Positions 23,350-37,464 are shown, counted from the first letter of the stretch. The stretch: DNA of 64,000 bases from Hyparrhenia diplandra (GCA_015847255.1 JADLZK010000387.1:62001-126000), one strand, 5' to 3'. Numbers and translations: made by a program. The notes: a model not told the origin generated them from the sequence alone.

Positions 23350-25098
23350 GATGAGTGCATTGTCAACATTCAACACAAAGACAAAAGAAGGTAGAATATA
23401 GCACATCCAAGTGAACAAAAGCTAGACAAAAGCTAAGACAAAATCACTGGATAGCAAATATGGAGCAAAAACTTGGTTCCCAAAGACATGGGCAAAAGGC
23501 TCAACACAACCAAGCTAAACAAACGGCTAGTTCTCAAGAAGAGGTAGAACAGGCTCAACACCACTAGCATAGCTCCAAACCAATTACTTTCACACACAAA
23601 TAGCTAGACCCTCAAGACAGAGAGACAAAAGGCTCAACACATCTAGCTCAAAGTGCTACTCCCCCGGACAAATGCAATCCAACGTCTTTGTATCTTTCTC
23701 CCCCTTGTTGGCAAATGCACTAATCAAGCTATGAAATGCATGAAAATGCAATGAGGGAGCTTCAAGTTTATAGCAATCCAAATGAGAAGATGCTCTATGT
23801 AGTGTCATGGCAACAAAATCAAGTGCTTAACACGGTGCTCAAACCTGATCAAGAGATATGAAATATGGCTTGAAAGCACTTTGATTCAGTTTTAAGCATT
23901 CCAGAAAAGGTGTCCACCACAAAGAATAGCACATAGCACAAGTAAGCTGGAAATCTACTAAGTGCTACACATGTATATCAAGTGAACTACCCCAAGCAAA
24001 GTTTATACATCATGCAAAAGATAAAGCCAACACTTGTCAAAATTTCAAGTTATCGGAGTTGCGGCGGTTACAAGCATTAGACAAAGCATGTTGCGAGTGG
24101 TTATCCACAACCGTCGACCTTACTAATCAACCATGTCAAGCCTATGCATGTGAGCAATCGAAGCTTAAGACAATGGTGCGGGTCAAACACTACCAAGCCC
24201 GGGTTCAACTCAAGTGTAATTGAGCAAAGAGTCCCAAGACTTGGATGTGGGACGGTATGGACCCATCTCAATCTTTTCCATACACTTAGCTTAGATTTCA
24301 AATTTTAGCGAGATAAAAGCATGTGGTCATCTAAACAAGTGTATAACTTCGAGTGAATGAGACGTAGTCACCTAGCATACATGATAAGCACAAAGGATCT
24401 CAACAACTTAAACATGCTAGGAACTATCTCAATGGTGAACATTTTGCAAGATTCATCATTGTTAAGCAAGTTCACATGAAAAACAGCTTTGCTCATAACA
24501 TATATCAATTAAGCAGAAAGAGCACAAGCTGTAAGCACCAACATATAATCGTTACACTAAACAGAGCATAGTCTCATTGTGATCAATATAAACAAGAAGC
24601 TCAAAATACAATAGTGTACATGATGAATGCAATATGATACAAGATGATGCACAAAGCAAAAGCAAACCTAAAGCTACAACTGTACATCAACCACAAAACT
24701 ACCCCTCAAAAAGGATAGCAAACTCCCAACTCCCCCTCAACCAAAGACACCTAGCAAAAGAAAACTAGGAAATGAAAGGGCACAAAGGCTAGCATGGCAT
24801 ATAATACACAAGATAACACATGCTAAAAAAGGATATAAAAGCATGATACAAGTATAATACATGCAAACAATATACAAGTGAGCAAATGAACAACCATCTC
24901 ATACCATAAGTAGGGAAATCATGAATGTACAAGGCATGAGTGTATACGATAGCTCACAGACTATGTGTAGGTGTCACAATAAGGCACATGCCTCTTGGAG
25001 GCCATCAAAGTGGTGTAGACAGCCATCAAGTCTTGATCACACCACGACAAAGAATCAAGTTCCACCAAGCACGTGTTCTCCACTCCATGTCCTCATAC
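23350..25098 (-). other. Non-coding internal part of the outer element
   Basis: About 1.75 kb of A-rich (plus strand) sequence between the gag remains and the purine tract, where pol would be expected. No open frame over 66 codons was seen and none shows a pol motif. Confidence 0.6.
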
Positions 25099-25398
25099 CT
25101 ACACATGAGAGGACAAAGAAACCCAAGTCTTGGATCCCAGAGGGTTAACAAGCATAAACTTGGGAACCCAAGACTTAGTCACCTGCATCATTGGAAAAAC
25201 ATGGGATGAGTAAATGGCACAACACTTGGGGGTTAGTAAACTTGGAAGAATACCGGTGTTGACCATCTTGCCCAAGATAGGCGTTAGGCAAAGCAAACAT
25301 CTCACGACCCTTCTTCCCAAAGTGCTCACCATGCACAACAAAGTGTGGAGCACTCCTCTGTCAAACTCAAAGCTCCCAAAGCGAGGAACACCTTCCAC
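25099..25398 (-). pseudogene. Gag/pre-protease remnant of the outer element
   Basis: The 99-codon minus frame contains two copies of a WVP/W-V-type phrase (KSWVPKFMLVNPLGSKTWV). This resembles the 'WVPK...TN..GPK..WVPK' linker found between the zinc knuckle and protease in Opie/SIRE polyproteins. It lies downstream of the gag remains, past the nested element. Assignment is by memory of the family. Confidence 0.4.
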
Positions 25399-25627
25399 TC
25401 GCGGAGCACGACCACCACGGGTCTCACAAACCGTGGCCTAGCCCTCCGAGGCCTCCTACCTCTGGCCTAGCAAAGCGCCTCGAACCGACCGCACACACCC
25501 CTCTCATACATGTCAAGTGGTGGGTGATACAAGTCACGGTTCTCGAACTCAACTCGACGCCTAGCATCCCTCTTCCTCCTAAAGCAAAACTCAAACAAGT
25601 GACTATCTCTCCGCAATACTCACGGTT

Positions 25628-28600
25628 TGTAACAGAACCTCCTAATTATTGGGCCCACACTTTTTGTCTTTGTCCCAAAGACCTGACAAACAAGTGTGCG
25701 AGATGCACCTAATAACTTAAGAAGCTTTGTCGGGTGTCATCGGAAACCCCGATTACACCATTCTCATACCAGGATCAACAAAGGAGTAGCTACAATATTA
25801 CCACATTTGTTACAAAAAATATATAGATCGAGTGCGGAAGAATAATAACATAAATTTTAAAAGGTGAATAAGTTACATTTGAGTAAACTCAACTTAATTT
25901 CGGAAGTCGAGTAGAACTAGAAGACAACGAGATCATGCCGTGCCCACCGACATAACCCCGGTTAACAAAGACGAGTCGGCACTGCGCAACAAGGGTTAAC
26001 AAACCCCGAGTACACAATGTACTCCGCGAGACTTACCCGACAAAAAAGAAAAGACTCCAAGGATATTTGGCTTAAGGGAAGTAAAGCTAGAAAAGGGAAG
26101 TTTGCGAAAAAGCTTACTACAAGTGGATCCTTACTTTCAATATTTTAGCATCAATTTTGTTGGAACATAAATAAGCTAGATTTGCACCTGTTCTATCTCA
26201 AACACTTTTTAAACAACACATCTCAAATTATCTCGCATCTCTTTTCCTTTCATAACCATGAGTAACCTTGTTTCTTCAATTACTACGATGAATGGGCGTA
26301 AGAACGGGTCTCCATAACCGAGAAGCAACGGCGATCCGCGAATCGATTCAAAAACCCAGTGGGGATCCCTAACCACACGACATATGTAGCACTTAAGCTT
26401 GCATATATCAACCTTCTTCAGATTTGTCCAAAACGGAACGAGGCTGCGCCACCCGAGTACAAGACTCCACCTCCCTACCCCGCCCATCCTAATGACAATG
26501 ACAGGTTTACCCAAAGAGGGTGGGTACACGCTACTCCCGCCATCTCTCCACTCCCAGTGCGTGGTTGCCATTCCCGATTTGGCTCCACCGAGATCCGGCT
26601 TACCGGAGTATGTGGCTAGTTAGGGTCGACTGACCTGGGGTGACAACGTGCGGCCGTGCCTTTTGCGAAGGCCTCGGGCGCAACTTGCGTTCAAAAAGTC
26701 CCGAACTTAACAATCCAAACAACGGACGGTCCTTAAACGACCAACACGGGACAAGCACAGCTAGGTATCCCGCCGGCTTTCAACCTACGTCCCGTCTGAT
26801 CTCAATTTCAATACTACCATATTTATTCTCATGAACCACCATCAGGGTGTTCTCTTTTTCCATAGCCAGGAGGAACAAAGATAAAACCTATATCTCGCGA
26901 ACGATGAAGCCATCATTCGACTTCTACCGACATCTAAGCATTACTAAGCATTAGAGAAACGACCTACACATACTAGTGGGATAAATTTCGAATAATCGTA
27001 GATCAAGGTAATCATGCAAAGAACGGTATCAACCAACTCTTATTACCTAATGCACATGACACTAGACTTAAGGTGCATAAAACATTTATAAAAAAGAGAA
27101 GGGTTTATGCTCAGGGGCTTGCCCGTGTTGAGGGGAAAGTCGATTCCAAAACCGGATCACCCGAAGTCACACTTGACACCACACCTCGGGTGGATGCACC
27201 TTCTCCAAAGCTTGATCATCGTTAACCACATCACTCGTTCACTACACGTAATAATGATGCCTTGCTTAACATGATGGAATGGTAAATATGATGCTTGATG
27301 ATGCATGAAATGATAAACACTTGAGTACAACTTTCCTTCACGATAAAGTTGCAACCCAATAAAACCAACTTGTTGGACTACTCTACAAGATATCATCACC
27401 ATTGCCTAAGGAGTTCTCAAGGACCATTTGATTATGGTATGATCCAAGATTCACAAAGCAATCCCAAATCACACACCAAACCTAAGTCATTAAACTCTAA
27501 ACACTCACCTTCCTAATAAATAAAATAAAGCATAAAATAGAAAATAATTTAAACATTTCAAAATGACCCCAAACTTTTTACACAAGTAGAACACATCATA
27601 AAACAAGTACCAAATAAATTTTCATGATTTTTGAATAAATGTGTTATTTTCTAAAAATCATGGAAGATGCATTTTTCAATTAAAGATTGTATTTTTAAAA
27701 CATGCAAGAACTATTCAAAATCAAAGTTTCAAATTTTTCATGGATACACAACATCACGGGGAAGGCTATACAAAAATTTTCAGAATTTTAGAAGCACTAT
27801 GTGAATTTATATGAAAATCACAAAATCGGACACTATTCATAATCACGTAAATTGATAAAACATTTCATAAAAGAAAAGAGCCATCGGGCTCAAAGCCACT
27901 CAGCCCACCAAATAAGCAAAGAAGAAGGCGGCCCAAGCACCCGCGCCGGGTGTGGCCCTGGCGTGAAGAGTTGGCCGGCCCATGAGCTGCGAGAGCCCGG
28001 CCCCGACATCGTGCTTGTGTGTGCAGGTGCTGCTCACCGGGCAATGCACGGTGGTTACCGACCGCGCGCCGGGACGCCCAAGAACGGGCGGTGTGGCGTA
28101 GGTTAAACCGACGACGTAGAAAGGAGCAGGGGCTCACCGCTGGCATGATGCTCTCGTTGCCACGGCAGGACACGGCGGAGCTAGGTCACCGACGGCGATG
28201 GCGGGCGGCGGCGGCGCAAGACGACGGGCGTTCGGCCGTCCGAGCTCGACCGCAAAAACCGCCAAGCGCGATGAGAACTAGGATGATGAGGTGATGCCAA
28301 AGCATGAGGAAGTGCAAGTGGAAACGCCCAGGAACGAGTTGACGACGGTGGTGAGGCGCGCGGGCGGGCGCGGGTTGTCCGCGGGCCGAGAAGAGCGCTC
28401 GCCACGGCGATTCCGGTCTTCGGTAAGGCTTTAGCGGGCTCTATGGGTGCGCAAGGAAGAGACGGAGCTTTGACCGAGATGGAGAGGATGGAGATGGTGC
28501 GGTGACGGTGGCCTAGCCAGCGGGCGGAGCCGCGGTGGTCGACGGCGCAGAGGAAGAGGAAAAAAGAAGAAACGCGGCGTCGGCTCCGACCTTAAGAGAG

Positions 28601-29221
28601 AAAGAAAAAGGAGGGGCGTGGATGGCGACTTCGCGAACTCGTCCCCGGTGGCCGTGATGCGCGAGGACGCCGGAAGGGTCGAGGCGGCCACGGCGACGCC
28701 GCCGGCGCCAGTTGAACGGCATGGACGCCCATGCGCAGCATCGTAGCTCCCAAACCCTAACTTTCGGATTTTTGCAAAATTCTCCAAAATTTTGAACTAA
28801 ACTCGAAAAAACTCCAAAAGCAACTTGATTTAAAATTTCAAGATCCACAATTTTCACAATTGGAAGATTTTCAAATTCTGCCTCTAAATATGACTTTTGA
28901 AATGGGGTCAAAAAGGGACAAATTTGAATTCAAAATTACTTTTAAAATTACTCAAAACTTGAAAAACTTTGTACATATCTTTTGTTCATCAAGAAAAGAT
29001 CTACAAAGTAGCTTTTTGAAGTTTTGTCAAATTTTGCATAGATTTTGAAATATAGCAAAGGGGGTAAAGAAGAGTTAGGGTTTAGGGTTTTCGACAAAAA
29101 GGGGCAACTCCGGATTTTGATTCTTTTCGCGTCTCTTCGATCGACAACGTACTCAAGCATAAAAGAAGCTTATTTTTGTCCAAACTATGGCTTAACTAGT
29201 AAGTAACACCCGGGTGTTACA
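25628..29221 (-). repeat. 3' LTR of the LARD-like element
   Basis: Aligns throughout with 32274-35869. AT-rich parts (for example 27400-27900 and 28760-29220) are almost identical to their partners. The GC-rich block at 27900-28740 carries many small indels. Confidence 0.85.
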
Positions 29222-29223
29222 GA

Positions 29224-29234
29224 CCTTTCCCCTT
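29224..29234 (-). promoter_or_regulatory. Polypurine tract of the LARD-like element
   Basis: Minus strand reads AAGGGGAAAGG, two bases before the TGTAACACC start of the 3' LTR. Confidence 0.7.
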
Positions 29235-32200
29235 ATCGTAATCTCGTCCCGAGATTCGAACGGAACTTCCAAGAAAGCAACGAGAGATTTCCATAGCTTT
29301 AAAAACTGCACTAAAGATGATAGAACTTGCCCACACGATGATAGACGATTACAAAACCATTGGAGATACAAAGAGGGTACAAAGATTACTCCCCGGGTCT
29401 AGTGACAGATCTATTACATAGCAAGGCCTCACTCTAGAAACTTAGACAGACGAGGACAAAGAAGAAACATTAAGAAGATAAGCGACCAAAGCGCAAAAGG
29501 ACCCCAACAGATCCAGAAACAGATGGGATCGAGGAGGAACAACATGTCAAGAAGGCACAGAATGAATCCTAAGGCCATAAGCTAACTTGATGTAGACTTG
29601 ACCTTCTTAGGACGGAAACGGACTTCTTCTTCAATGAAGCACGCAACAACCTTTGGCAACCTAGATCTGCGAATAAGAACTTGAGCTTGAAGTACTAGCT
29701 CCCACGTCTTCGTCTCTGGATCAGTTTCTTCTTGAGCTAGACAGCTTCACCTTGGAGGAGGAAATTAACTCTGCAATTCTTAGAGGAGATTTGCGGTGGG
29801 CGTTGAAGAGATGGAAGTGGCGAAACAAGGTACCCGGGTTGCGTTTTATAGCGCAGAGGAGCGGATAGAGACGTTGTGGCACACCGAGGAAGATGAAGCC
29901 GAGAGAGAGAATCAAAAGCAGTTCACGGGTGGAGCGGCCACCAGTGATGGTACGCTCCGTGCTCAAGCATAGAGTGACAGGGATTCCCCGACGCGGAGAC
30001 GCAGTAGCGCGGGTGAAGCCATGATGGAGGGGTCCATGACGGCAAAGGGCGAGGACGGCGCGCGCACATGGCGCACCAAGAAAGGAAGAAAGAGAGCGTG
30101 GTGCGAGAAGAATACATGACCCGATGAAATGAGTGCGGGTACAGTGGAGACCGCAACACGAAAACGAGTTTTAAAGAGGGGCCGGGATGCTCACGACGCT
30201 CGTAAGACACGCGGCGCCAATAGAATGCCACGCTGATCCCAACCCTCGAAAGGCCAAAGAAAATTTGAAGTCGGCCCGAATAATCCATATGCTCTTTGCA
30301 ATGTCACGTAAATGTTGGACATGATTGTAGCTTGGTAAATCCCAATCAAGTGCAAAAGACAGCTAAAGATAAAACTTATCGTAAAACAGGACAACTTTCC
30401 GATCTTTCATGTCCTCTCGATCCAACAAGTTGATGGCATAAGTTGCTTGATAGCTGGTCAACGTTGCCTTCAAAGATCGTTAAACAGAGTCCCTTATCTA
30501 CCACTTCGTAGTCTGTTAATGTTGATGTCAGTGACTTGCTCTTCAAGGGTTACCTTTTCTTGTAACTTCGGAAGGAACTCACAAAGCACCGATCCGATAT
30601 ACGAGTCACCGGATAGAATATAGATAACTAACCAAGGAAAAATCACGGCAAGGGAATGCTTAGTGTAGTTTTGTAATGGATCATGATTAGAAATCATTAA
30701 TCATAACACCATGGCCAAAACCACAACCACGGAGAGAATCCGGATGATAAAAAAAAATTTGTGGTGACCAAGAATTTACAAAGGAAAGATAGCAACCAAA
30801 AGGAAGTTCCAAGGTGTGGAGTCAATATGAAGGTGATTTCAAGATCAAAGCCAAGGAAGTTTTAGAGATCAAAGAGAATTTGTATGGCATCGGGCTCCTC
30901 TCTTGAAGAAACATCTAAGAGGTCCAACAGAGACTTGGCATGGTTCCACACGGCACAACATAAGCCGTGGCAAAGATTTACGATAACATCCTAGTTGAAC
31001 TAGGGTTCAACCAAAGTACACATAGGCTTAACAGTTGAAACACAAACAACAACCAACATTAACACCATTTTAAATAACATGTGAAACATCATAAATGCAT
31101 TACACGAATGCTATAAACAACATATGCAATGCAATGATGCTTACTAATGATGCAACAAGATAATCATGAATGACTGGGATATGAAGATCTTTCCCCTTAA
31201 AAGAAATCTAATTTCGAATTTTAAGGTGACAAATCCCGTGGGACAAGTAGTGGGAAAAGAAATATGTCAAATATATATTGACTTGTAAGAAATTTTACAA
31301 ACAACAAAGTTGATATCAAGATTGCAATCGTAATCAAAAGATGATTACAACCGATAAGGGTTTTTCGGAAATTTCAGAGAAGTATAGATAAGAATTTCCA
31401 AAAGAAGTCGCAAAGAAGGTGAAAGCTCATTATTTGTGGATTATGGTGAATCATGAACATAGACCCCGATATAAGCGTAGCGCCCGGCAAAGTATTTCCT
31501 TATGGCTGCAATCCCGGGGAGACCCCTGTGTTTCGACGCTATTTCCGATCACGGATCATGATTCTACCATAGGACACAATTATTGCAACTCTCAACCAAC
31601 ACATGTCAACTATCAATAGGAAGGATTGACATGTGCCGGAAAGGTTGAAAAAGAATCAAAACTTCGGCACATGCATGAATTGAGAAATCAAGGAATAGTC
31701 CGAGGCTTTTAAATAGAGTTGACATGGCAAGGTGCAAGCTCCCAAAGATTAGGAACTTATGAAGCAAAGATTATCAAATGGAAGTCCATTTAACCAAAAA
31801 CCTGGTATAGGATGAAATTTAGGACAAACAACTATAAAGAAGAATAGTTGTCCGAATGAAAGGAGGAAATCTCAACATTATATAAATAATATGATGATAT
31901 GATGCATGCTCGTCCTATACGCCTTCACAACGTTAGGAGTACTGTCTTCACCATGTTAGCAAGATATAGGGCTTTACTTTATATACTATCTTCACCGCAC
32001 CAAACAAGATGTTGAGAAGCACTTAGCAAAACATTGTCGGTGAAGTTAACTCCCCGCTTGTTCTTCAAAAGATGACATGAAAACTTCTTGAAATCTCTTA
32101 CTTGAGTCATCGAGAAAATCTTCACTTAAAGCTTCCAAAGAAGCATAAGGAAAGAAAGAAGATCATTTTTAATTTGTTACTTTCAAAAACTTTTAGTTTA

Positions 32201-32251
32201 CAAAATCATTTTGAAGTTTTCAAAAGTAATATTATAGCTGGTCCTAAGTAT
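29235..32251 (-). other. Non-coding interior of the LARD-like element
   Basis: About 3 kb with no ORF above 121 codons on either strand and no gag, protease, integrase or reverse transcriptase motif. A conserved non-coding interior is typical of LARDs, whose replication depends on a partner element. Confidence 0.7.
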
Positions 32252-32257
32252 GAGCTC

Positions 32258-32264
32258 GATACCA
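32258..32264 (-). promoter_or_regulatory. Primer-binding site of the LARD-like element
   Basis: Minus strand reads TGGTATC followed by GAGCTC, nine bases after the 5' LTR end. This matches the tRNA-iMet complement (TGGTATCAGAGC) with one base missing. Confidence 0.65.
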
Positions 32265-32273
32265 TTCTCAGAA

Positions 32274-35200
32274 TGTAACCTCCTAATTATTGGGCCCACT
32301 TCGCACTCTTTGTCCCAAAGACCTCGACAATTTGTGCGGATGCACCTAATAACTTAAGAAGTTCGTCCGGGTGTCATCGGAAACCCCGATTACACCATTC
32401 TCATACCGGGATCAACAAAGGAGTAGCTACAATATTACCACATTTGTTACAAAAAATATATAGATCGAGTGCGGAAGAATAATAACATAAATTTTAAAAG
32501 GTGAATAAGTTACATTTGAGTAAACTCAACTTAATTTGCGGAAGTCGAGTAGAACTAGAAGACAACCGGATCATGCCGTGCCCACCGACATAACCCCTGG
32601 TTAACAAAGACGAAGTCGGCACACGCAACAAGGGTTAACAAACCCCGAGTACACAATGTACTCCGCGAGACTTACCCGACAAAAAGAAAAGACTCCAAGG
32701 ATATCTTTGGCTTAAGGGAAGTAAAGCTAGAAAAGGGAAGTTTGCGTAAAAGCTTACTACAAGTGGATCCTTACTTTCAATATTTTAGCATCAATTTTGT
32801 TGGAACATAAATAAGCTAGATTTGCACTGTTCTATCTCAAACACTTTTTAAACAACACATCTCAAATTATCTCTCGTGCATCTCTTTTCCTTTCATAACC
32901 ATGAGTAACCTTGTTTCTTCAATTACTACGATGAATGGGCGTAAGAACGGGTCTCCATAACCGAGAAGCAACGGCGATCCGCGACCGATTCAAAACCCGG
33001 TTGGGGATCCCTAACCACACGACATATGTAGCACTTAAGCTTGCATATATCAACCTTCTTCGATTTGTCCAAAGCGGGAACGAGGGCTGCGCCACCCGAG
33101 AGTACAAGACTCCACCCTCCCTACCCCGCCGGTCCCTAATGACAATGACGGTTTACCCGGTAGGGTGGGTACACGCTACTCCCCGCCATCTCTCCACTCC
33201 CGGTCGCGTGGTTGCCATTCCGATTTGGCTCCACCGAGATCCGGCTACCGGAGTATGTGGCTAGTTAGGGTCGACCGACGGGGTGACAACCAGCGGCCGT
33301 GCCTTTGCGAGAAAGGCCTCGGGCGCAACTTGCGTTCAAAAAGTCCCGAACTTAACAATCCAAACAACGGACGGTCCTTAAGCGACCAACACGCGGGACA
33401 AGCACTGCTAGGTATCCCGCCGGCTTTCAACCTACGTCCCGTCGATCTCAATTTCAATACTACCATATTTATTCTCATGAACCACCATCGTGGTGTTCTC
33501 TTTTTCCATAGCCGGGAGGAACAAAGATAAAACCTATATCTCGCGAACGATGAAGCCATCATTCGACTTCTACCGACATCTAAGCATTACTAAGCATTAG
33601 AGAAACGACCTACACATACTAGTGGGATAAATTGCGGAATAGCGTAGATCAAGGTAATCATGCAAAGAACGGTATCAACCAACTCTTATTACCTAATGCA
33701 CATGACACTAGACTTAAGGTGCATAAAACATTTATAAAACAGAGAAGGGTTTATGCTCCGGGGCTTGCCTGTGTTGCAGGGAAAGTCAGATTCCAAAACC
33801 AGATCACCCGAGTCACACTTGACACCACACCTCGGGTGGATGCACCTTCTCCAAAGCTTGATCATCGTTAACCACATCACTCTCGCTCACTACACACGTA
33901 ATAATGATGCCTTGCTTAACATGATGGAATGGTAAATATGATGCTTGATGATGCATGAAATGATAAACACTTGAGTACAACTTTCCTTCACGATAAAGTT
34001 GCAACCCAATAAAACCAACTTGTTGGACTACTCTACAAGATATCATCACCATTGCCTAAGGAGTTCTCAAGGACCATTTGATTATGGTATGATCCAAGAT
34101 TCACAAAGCAATCCCAAATCACACACCAAACCTAAGTCATTAAACTCTAAACACTCACCTTCCTAATAAATAAAATAAAGCATAAAATAGAAAATAATTT
34201 AAACATTTCAAAATGACCCCAAACTTTTTACACAAGTAGAACACATCATAAAACAGTACTCAAATAAATTTTCATGATTTTTTGAATAAATGTGTTATTT
34301 TCTAAAAATCATGGAAGATGCATTTTTCAATTAAAGATTGTATTTTTAAAACATGCAAGAACTATTCAAAATCAAAGTTTCAAATTTTTCATGGATACAC
34401 AACATCACAGGAAGGCTATACAAAAATTTTTCAGAATTTTAGAAGCACTATGTGAATTTATATGAAAATCACAAAATCGCAGACACTATTCATAATCACG
34501 TAAATTGATAAAACATTTCATAAAGAAAAAGAGCCATCGGGCTCAAAGCCACTCAGCCCACCAGCGCAAAGAAGAAGCGCCCAAGCACCCGCGCTCGGGT
34601 GTGGCCCACCGGAAGAGCGGCCGGCCCATGAGCTGCAGTAGCCTTTACCCACATTAATTGTGCTTGTGTCGGTGTGTGCGTGCTCACCTAAGAAGGCGCG
34701 GTGGTTGCCGACCGCGCGGGCGCTGGGGACGTTCCTAAGAACGGCGGGTGGGCGAGGTTAAACCGACGACGTAGAAAGGAGCGAGGGGCTCACCGCGGGC
34801 ATGATGCTCTCGTTATTACCAAGAGGGACACGGGCGGAACTAGGTCGGGACGGCGATGGCGGCGGCGGCGGGCGGCGTTATCGACGGCGTCCGGCGGGCT
34901 TCGAGCTCGACCGCAAAACCGCCAAGCGCATGAGAACTAGGATGATGAGGTGATGCCAAAGCATGAGGAAGTGCAAGTGGAAACGCCCCGAACGAGTTGA
35001 CGACGGTGAGGTGCAGGCGGGGGCGCCGGGTTGCCGTCAGCCGGAGAAGACTGCTCACGCCGGCATTCGGTGTCGAGGTAAGGCTTTAGCGGCTCTATGG
35101 GTGCGCAAGGAAGAGACGGAGCTTTGACCGAGATGGAGAGGATGGAGATGGTGTGGTGACGGGCGAAAGCAGCGCGGCGGAGAGCGGTGGTCGACACGGC

Positions 35201-35869
35201 AGGAAGAGGAAAAAAAGAAGAAACGGCGTCGGCCCGACCTTAAGAGAGAAAGAAAAGGACGGGGACGTGGATGGCGACTTCGCGAACTCGCCCCCGTGGG
35301 CTGATGCGCGAGGACGCCGGAAGGGTCGAGGCGGCCACGGCGGACGCCGGCGCCGATGTGAACGGCATGGACGCCCATGCGCAGCATCGTAGCTCCCAAA
35401 CCCTAACTTTGGATTTTTGCAAAATTCTCCAAAATTTTGAACTAAACTCGAAAAAACTCCAAAAAGCAACTTGATTTAAAATTTCAAGATCCACAATTTT
35501 CACAATTGGAAGATTTTCAAATTCTGCCTCTAAATATGACTTTTTGAAATGGGGTCAAAAAGGGACAAATTTGAATTCAAAATTACTTTTAAAATTACTC
35601 AAAAACTTGAAAAACTTTGTACATATCTTTTGTTCATCAAGAAAAAGATCTACAAAGTAGCTTTTGGAAGTTTTGTCAAATTTTGCATAGATTTTGAAAT
35701 ATAGCAAAGGGGGTAAAGAAGAGTTAGGGTTTAGGGTTTCCGACAAAAGGGCAACTCCCGGATTTTGATTCTTTTTCGCCTCTTCGATCGACAACGTACT
35801 CAAGCATAAAAGAAGCTTATTTTTGTCCAAACTATGGCTTAACTAGTAAGTAACACCTGGGGTGTTACA
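32274..35869 (-). repeat. 5' LTR of the LARD-like element
   Basis: Partner of 25628-29221. It should carry the promoter for the element, but I could not place a TATA box with confidence. Confidence 0.85.
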
Positions 35870-35928
35870 ACAGTGATACCTCACCTCTCTCTTGGGTGGT
35901 TGTTGGTTCACTCTCTTGGGTGGATGGT

Positions 35929-37289
35929 TCACTCTTGTTGTGGCCTTAGCTCTAGGAAGGGTTTCCTCAGGGATCTTAGGCAAAGTGTCAAGTGGGTTCC
36001 CGAGGTGGTTTGGTTTAGGAAGCCACACTTGTTTGGAAGGTAGAGTCTTTGGGCTTTCTTAGAGAATGCCATTTTGCACAATGGGCTTAGTAGGCTCGTG
36101 GGGTGATCTTGGTCAACTTGGGAGTGCTTGTGGGTTTTCACCGAGCTCAAACCACTACCTTGACCAACCTTGCCATAGATTACTTCATCCTTCCCACCTA
36201 TTGCAAAGCCTAATCCCATTGTGTCAGTCCCCTCTTGAACCGACTCATCATCATGCCAAGTTGTGGCTCTCCACTAGACACCCAACTCAGGACAGAGAGA
36301 AGGTACTTGTTCTCCTCTTCGACTCTCCCCTTGTCATGCCTACAAGACATGACCTCCATCTCCAAAGCTTCACACTTAGCACACTTCAACACGGTGCTAT
36401 CCGAGTTGGCCTTCTCTCAAGCACAAGCAAGCTTGGCGGCCTTCTCTCGCCAACTAAGATTGCAAGCCCGACAAGACTTGCATGCACTCAACAACATAGG
36501 CTTAGCCTTCAGCTCAACGTGCTCATCTAGCAAAGCAGAGTACTTGGATTGCAAAGACATGATGCTAGACATATGCATAGCACAAGCATCGCACTCTGTC
36601 TCATCAGACATCTCCACGGGCTTCCTAGACAACTCTAACTCCCTCATAGCTGCCTCCCACTTCTCCTTGTACTCCTTCCTCTCCTTAGCTACCGCTTGAG
36701 CAACTTCTCTTGACACACAAGCGCATCGCCCAAAGAGTCAAGTTCATCGGTGAGGGATTCGATAGTGGGTGATACCTTAGGGGAAGAGTTCTTTGTGTGG
36801 CTTCGGCATTTGTCGGACACCAGCTCCGTCAAGGGCCATGGTGCGAAAGCCCCCGTACTTGGAGTTGGCAACGAAGCAAAGTCCGTTCAGCTTTTCCTCG
36901 ATCTTGCGCTCGGGCTCCTCGTCACTGGAGGAAGCTTGCCCGTCATTGTCGAGGTCGCTGAGGGAGGCGAAGAAGGCGCCCTTGTTCTCCTTGGCACGCT
37001 TTGAGGTACTTCTTCTTGATAGCCTCCTTGTCGAAGCCCTTCTTGGACTTGTGCTTGCCGACGGTGTACTCGCGCTTGTCCTTGCGCTTGTCGGAGTCGT
37101 GCTTGTCGAAGGAGTAGTACTTCTCGCCGAGTACTTATCCTTGTTCTTCTTGGGGCACGCCGGCGCACGGCGGTCCGGATCGCCACACTCAAAGCATCCT
37201 CCCTTGGGACCACCGCCACGCCGACGGTTCAAGCCGTTGTTGTGGAACCGCGAGAATCGACCGATGACGAGAGCCGACGCCGTCCCCAA
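35929..37289 (-). pseudogene. Gag remnant of the outer copia element, frame-shifted
   Basis: Reading leftward, a zinc-knuckle segment (CFEC...C at about 37200-37140) is followed by acidic and coiled-coil-like stretches with FFASLSDLD, GLCFVANSKYGGF and Cys pairs (CDAC, CKSC, CAKC). This layout is that of the long gag of Opie/SIRE elements. The knuckle has Arg where the CX2CX4HX4C motif needs His. The frame changes at least near 37130, 37010 and between 36870 and 36200. Only about 180 bases separate its start from the primer site, so the N-terminal gag domain is deleted. It encodes no functional nucleocapsid as written. Confidence 0.65.
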
Positions 37290-37464
37290 GGCACTCCATC
37301 CGCTCCTCCGTCACGCATACACCAAAGAAGACAAGGCAAAAGAGATTTGTGATGGGTTAGCGTAAGAACCATCAAACTCCGTAAGTTTGCCAAAGTGGCC
37401 GAAAAACACGATCCATGTCGCCTTCTTGCGGATCACGGACCGATTAGGGCGGAAGTGATCCTAA

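Larger units (their letters stand above)
25628..35869 (-). mobile_element. LARD-like Ty3/gypsy-type element nested in the copia element
   Basis: It has two near-identical LTRs of 3,594 bp (25628-29221) and 3,596 bp (32274-35869), each TG...CA with TGTAACACC-type inverted ends. They flank a 3.05-kb internal region without any long ORF. A tRNA-Met-like primer site next to the right LTR and a purine tract next to the left LTR place it on the minus strand. Very long LTRs plus a short non-coding interior match large retrotransposon derivatives (LARDs). The phrase 'tctcgggacgagatt' before the purine tract and the TGTAACACCC start resemble Tekay/Del-type gypsy elements. No perfect target duplication is visible: the flanks CACGGTT and ACAGTG agree only partly. 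Confidence 0.85.

Noticed and set aside
28019..28911. Frames in the GC-rich part of the inner LTRs, repeated at 34700-35500
   Set aside because: They lie inside LTRs, differ in frame between the two copies because of indels, and have no retroelement protein motif.
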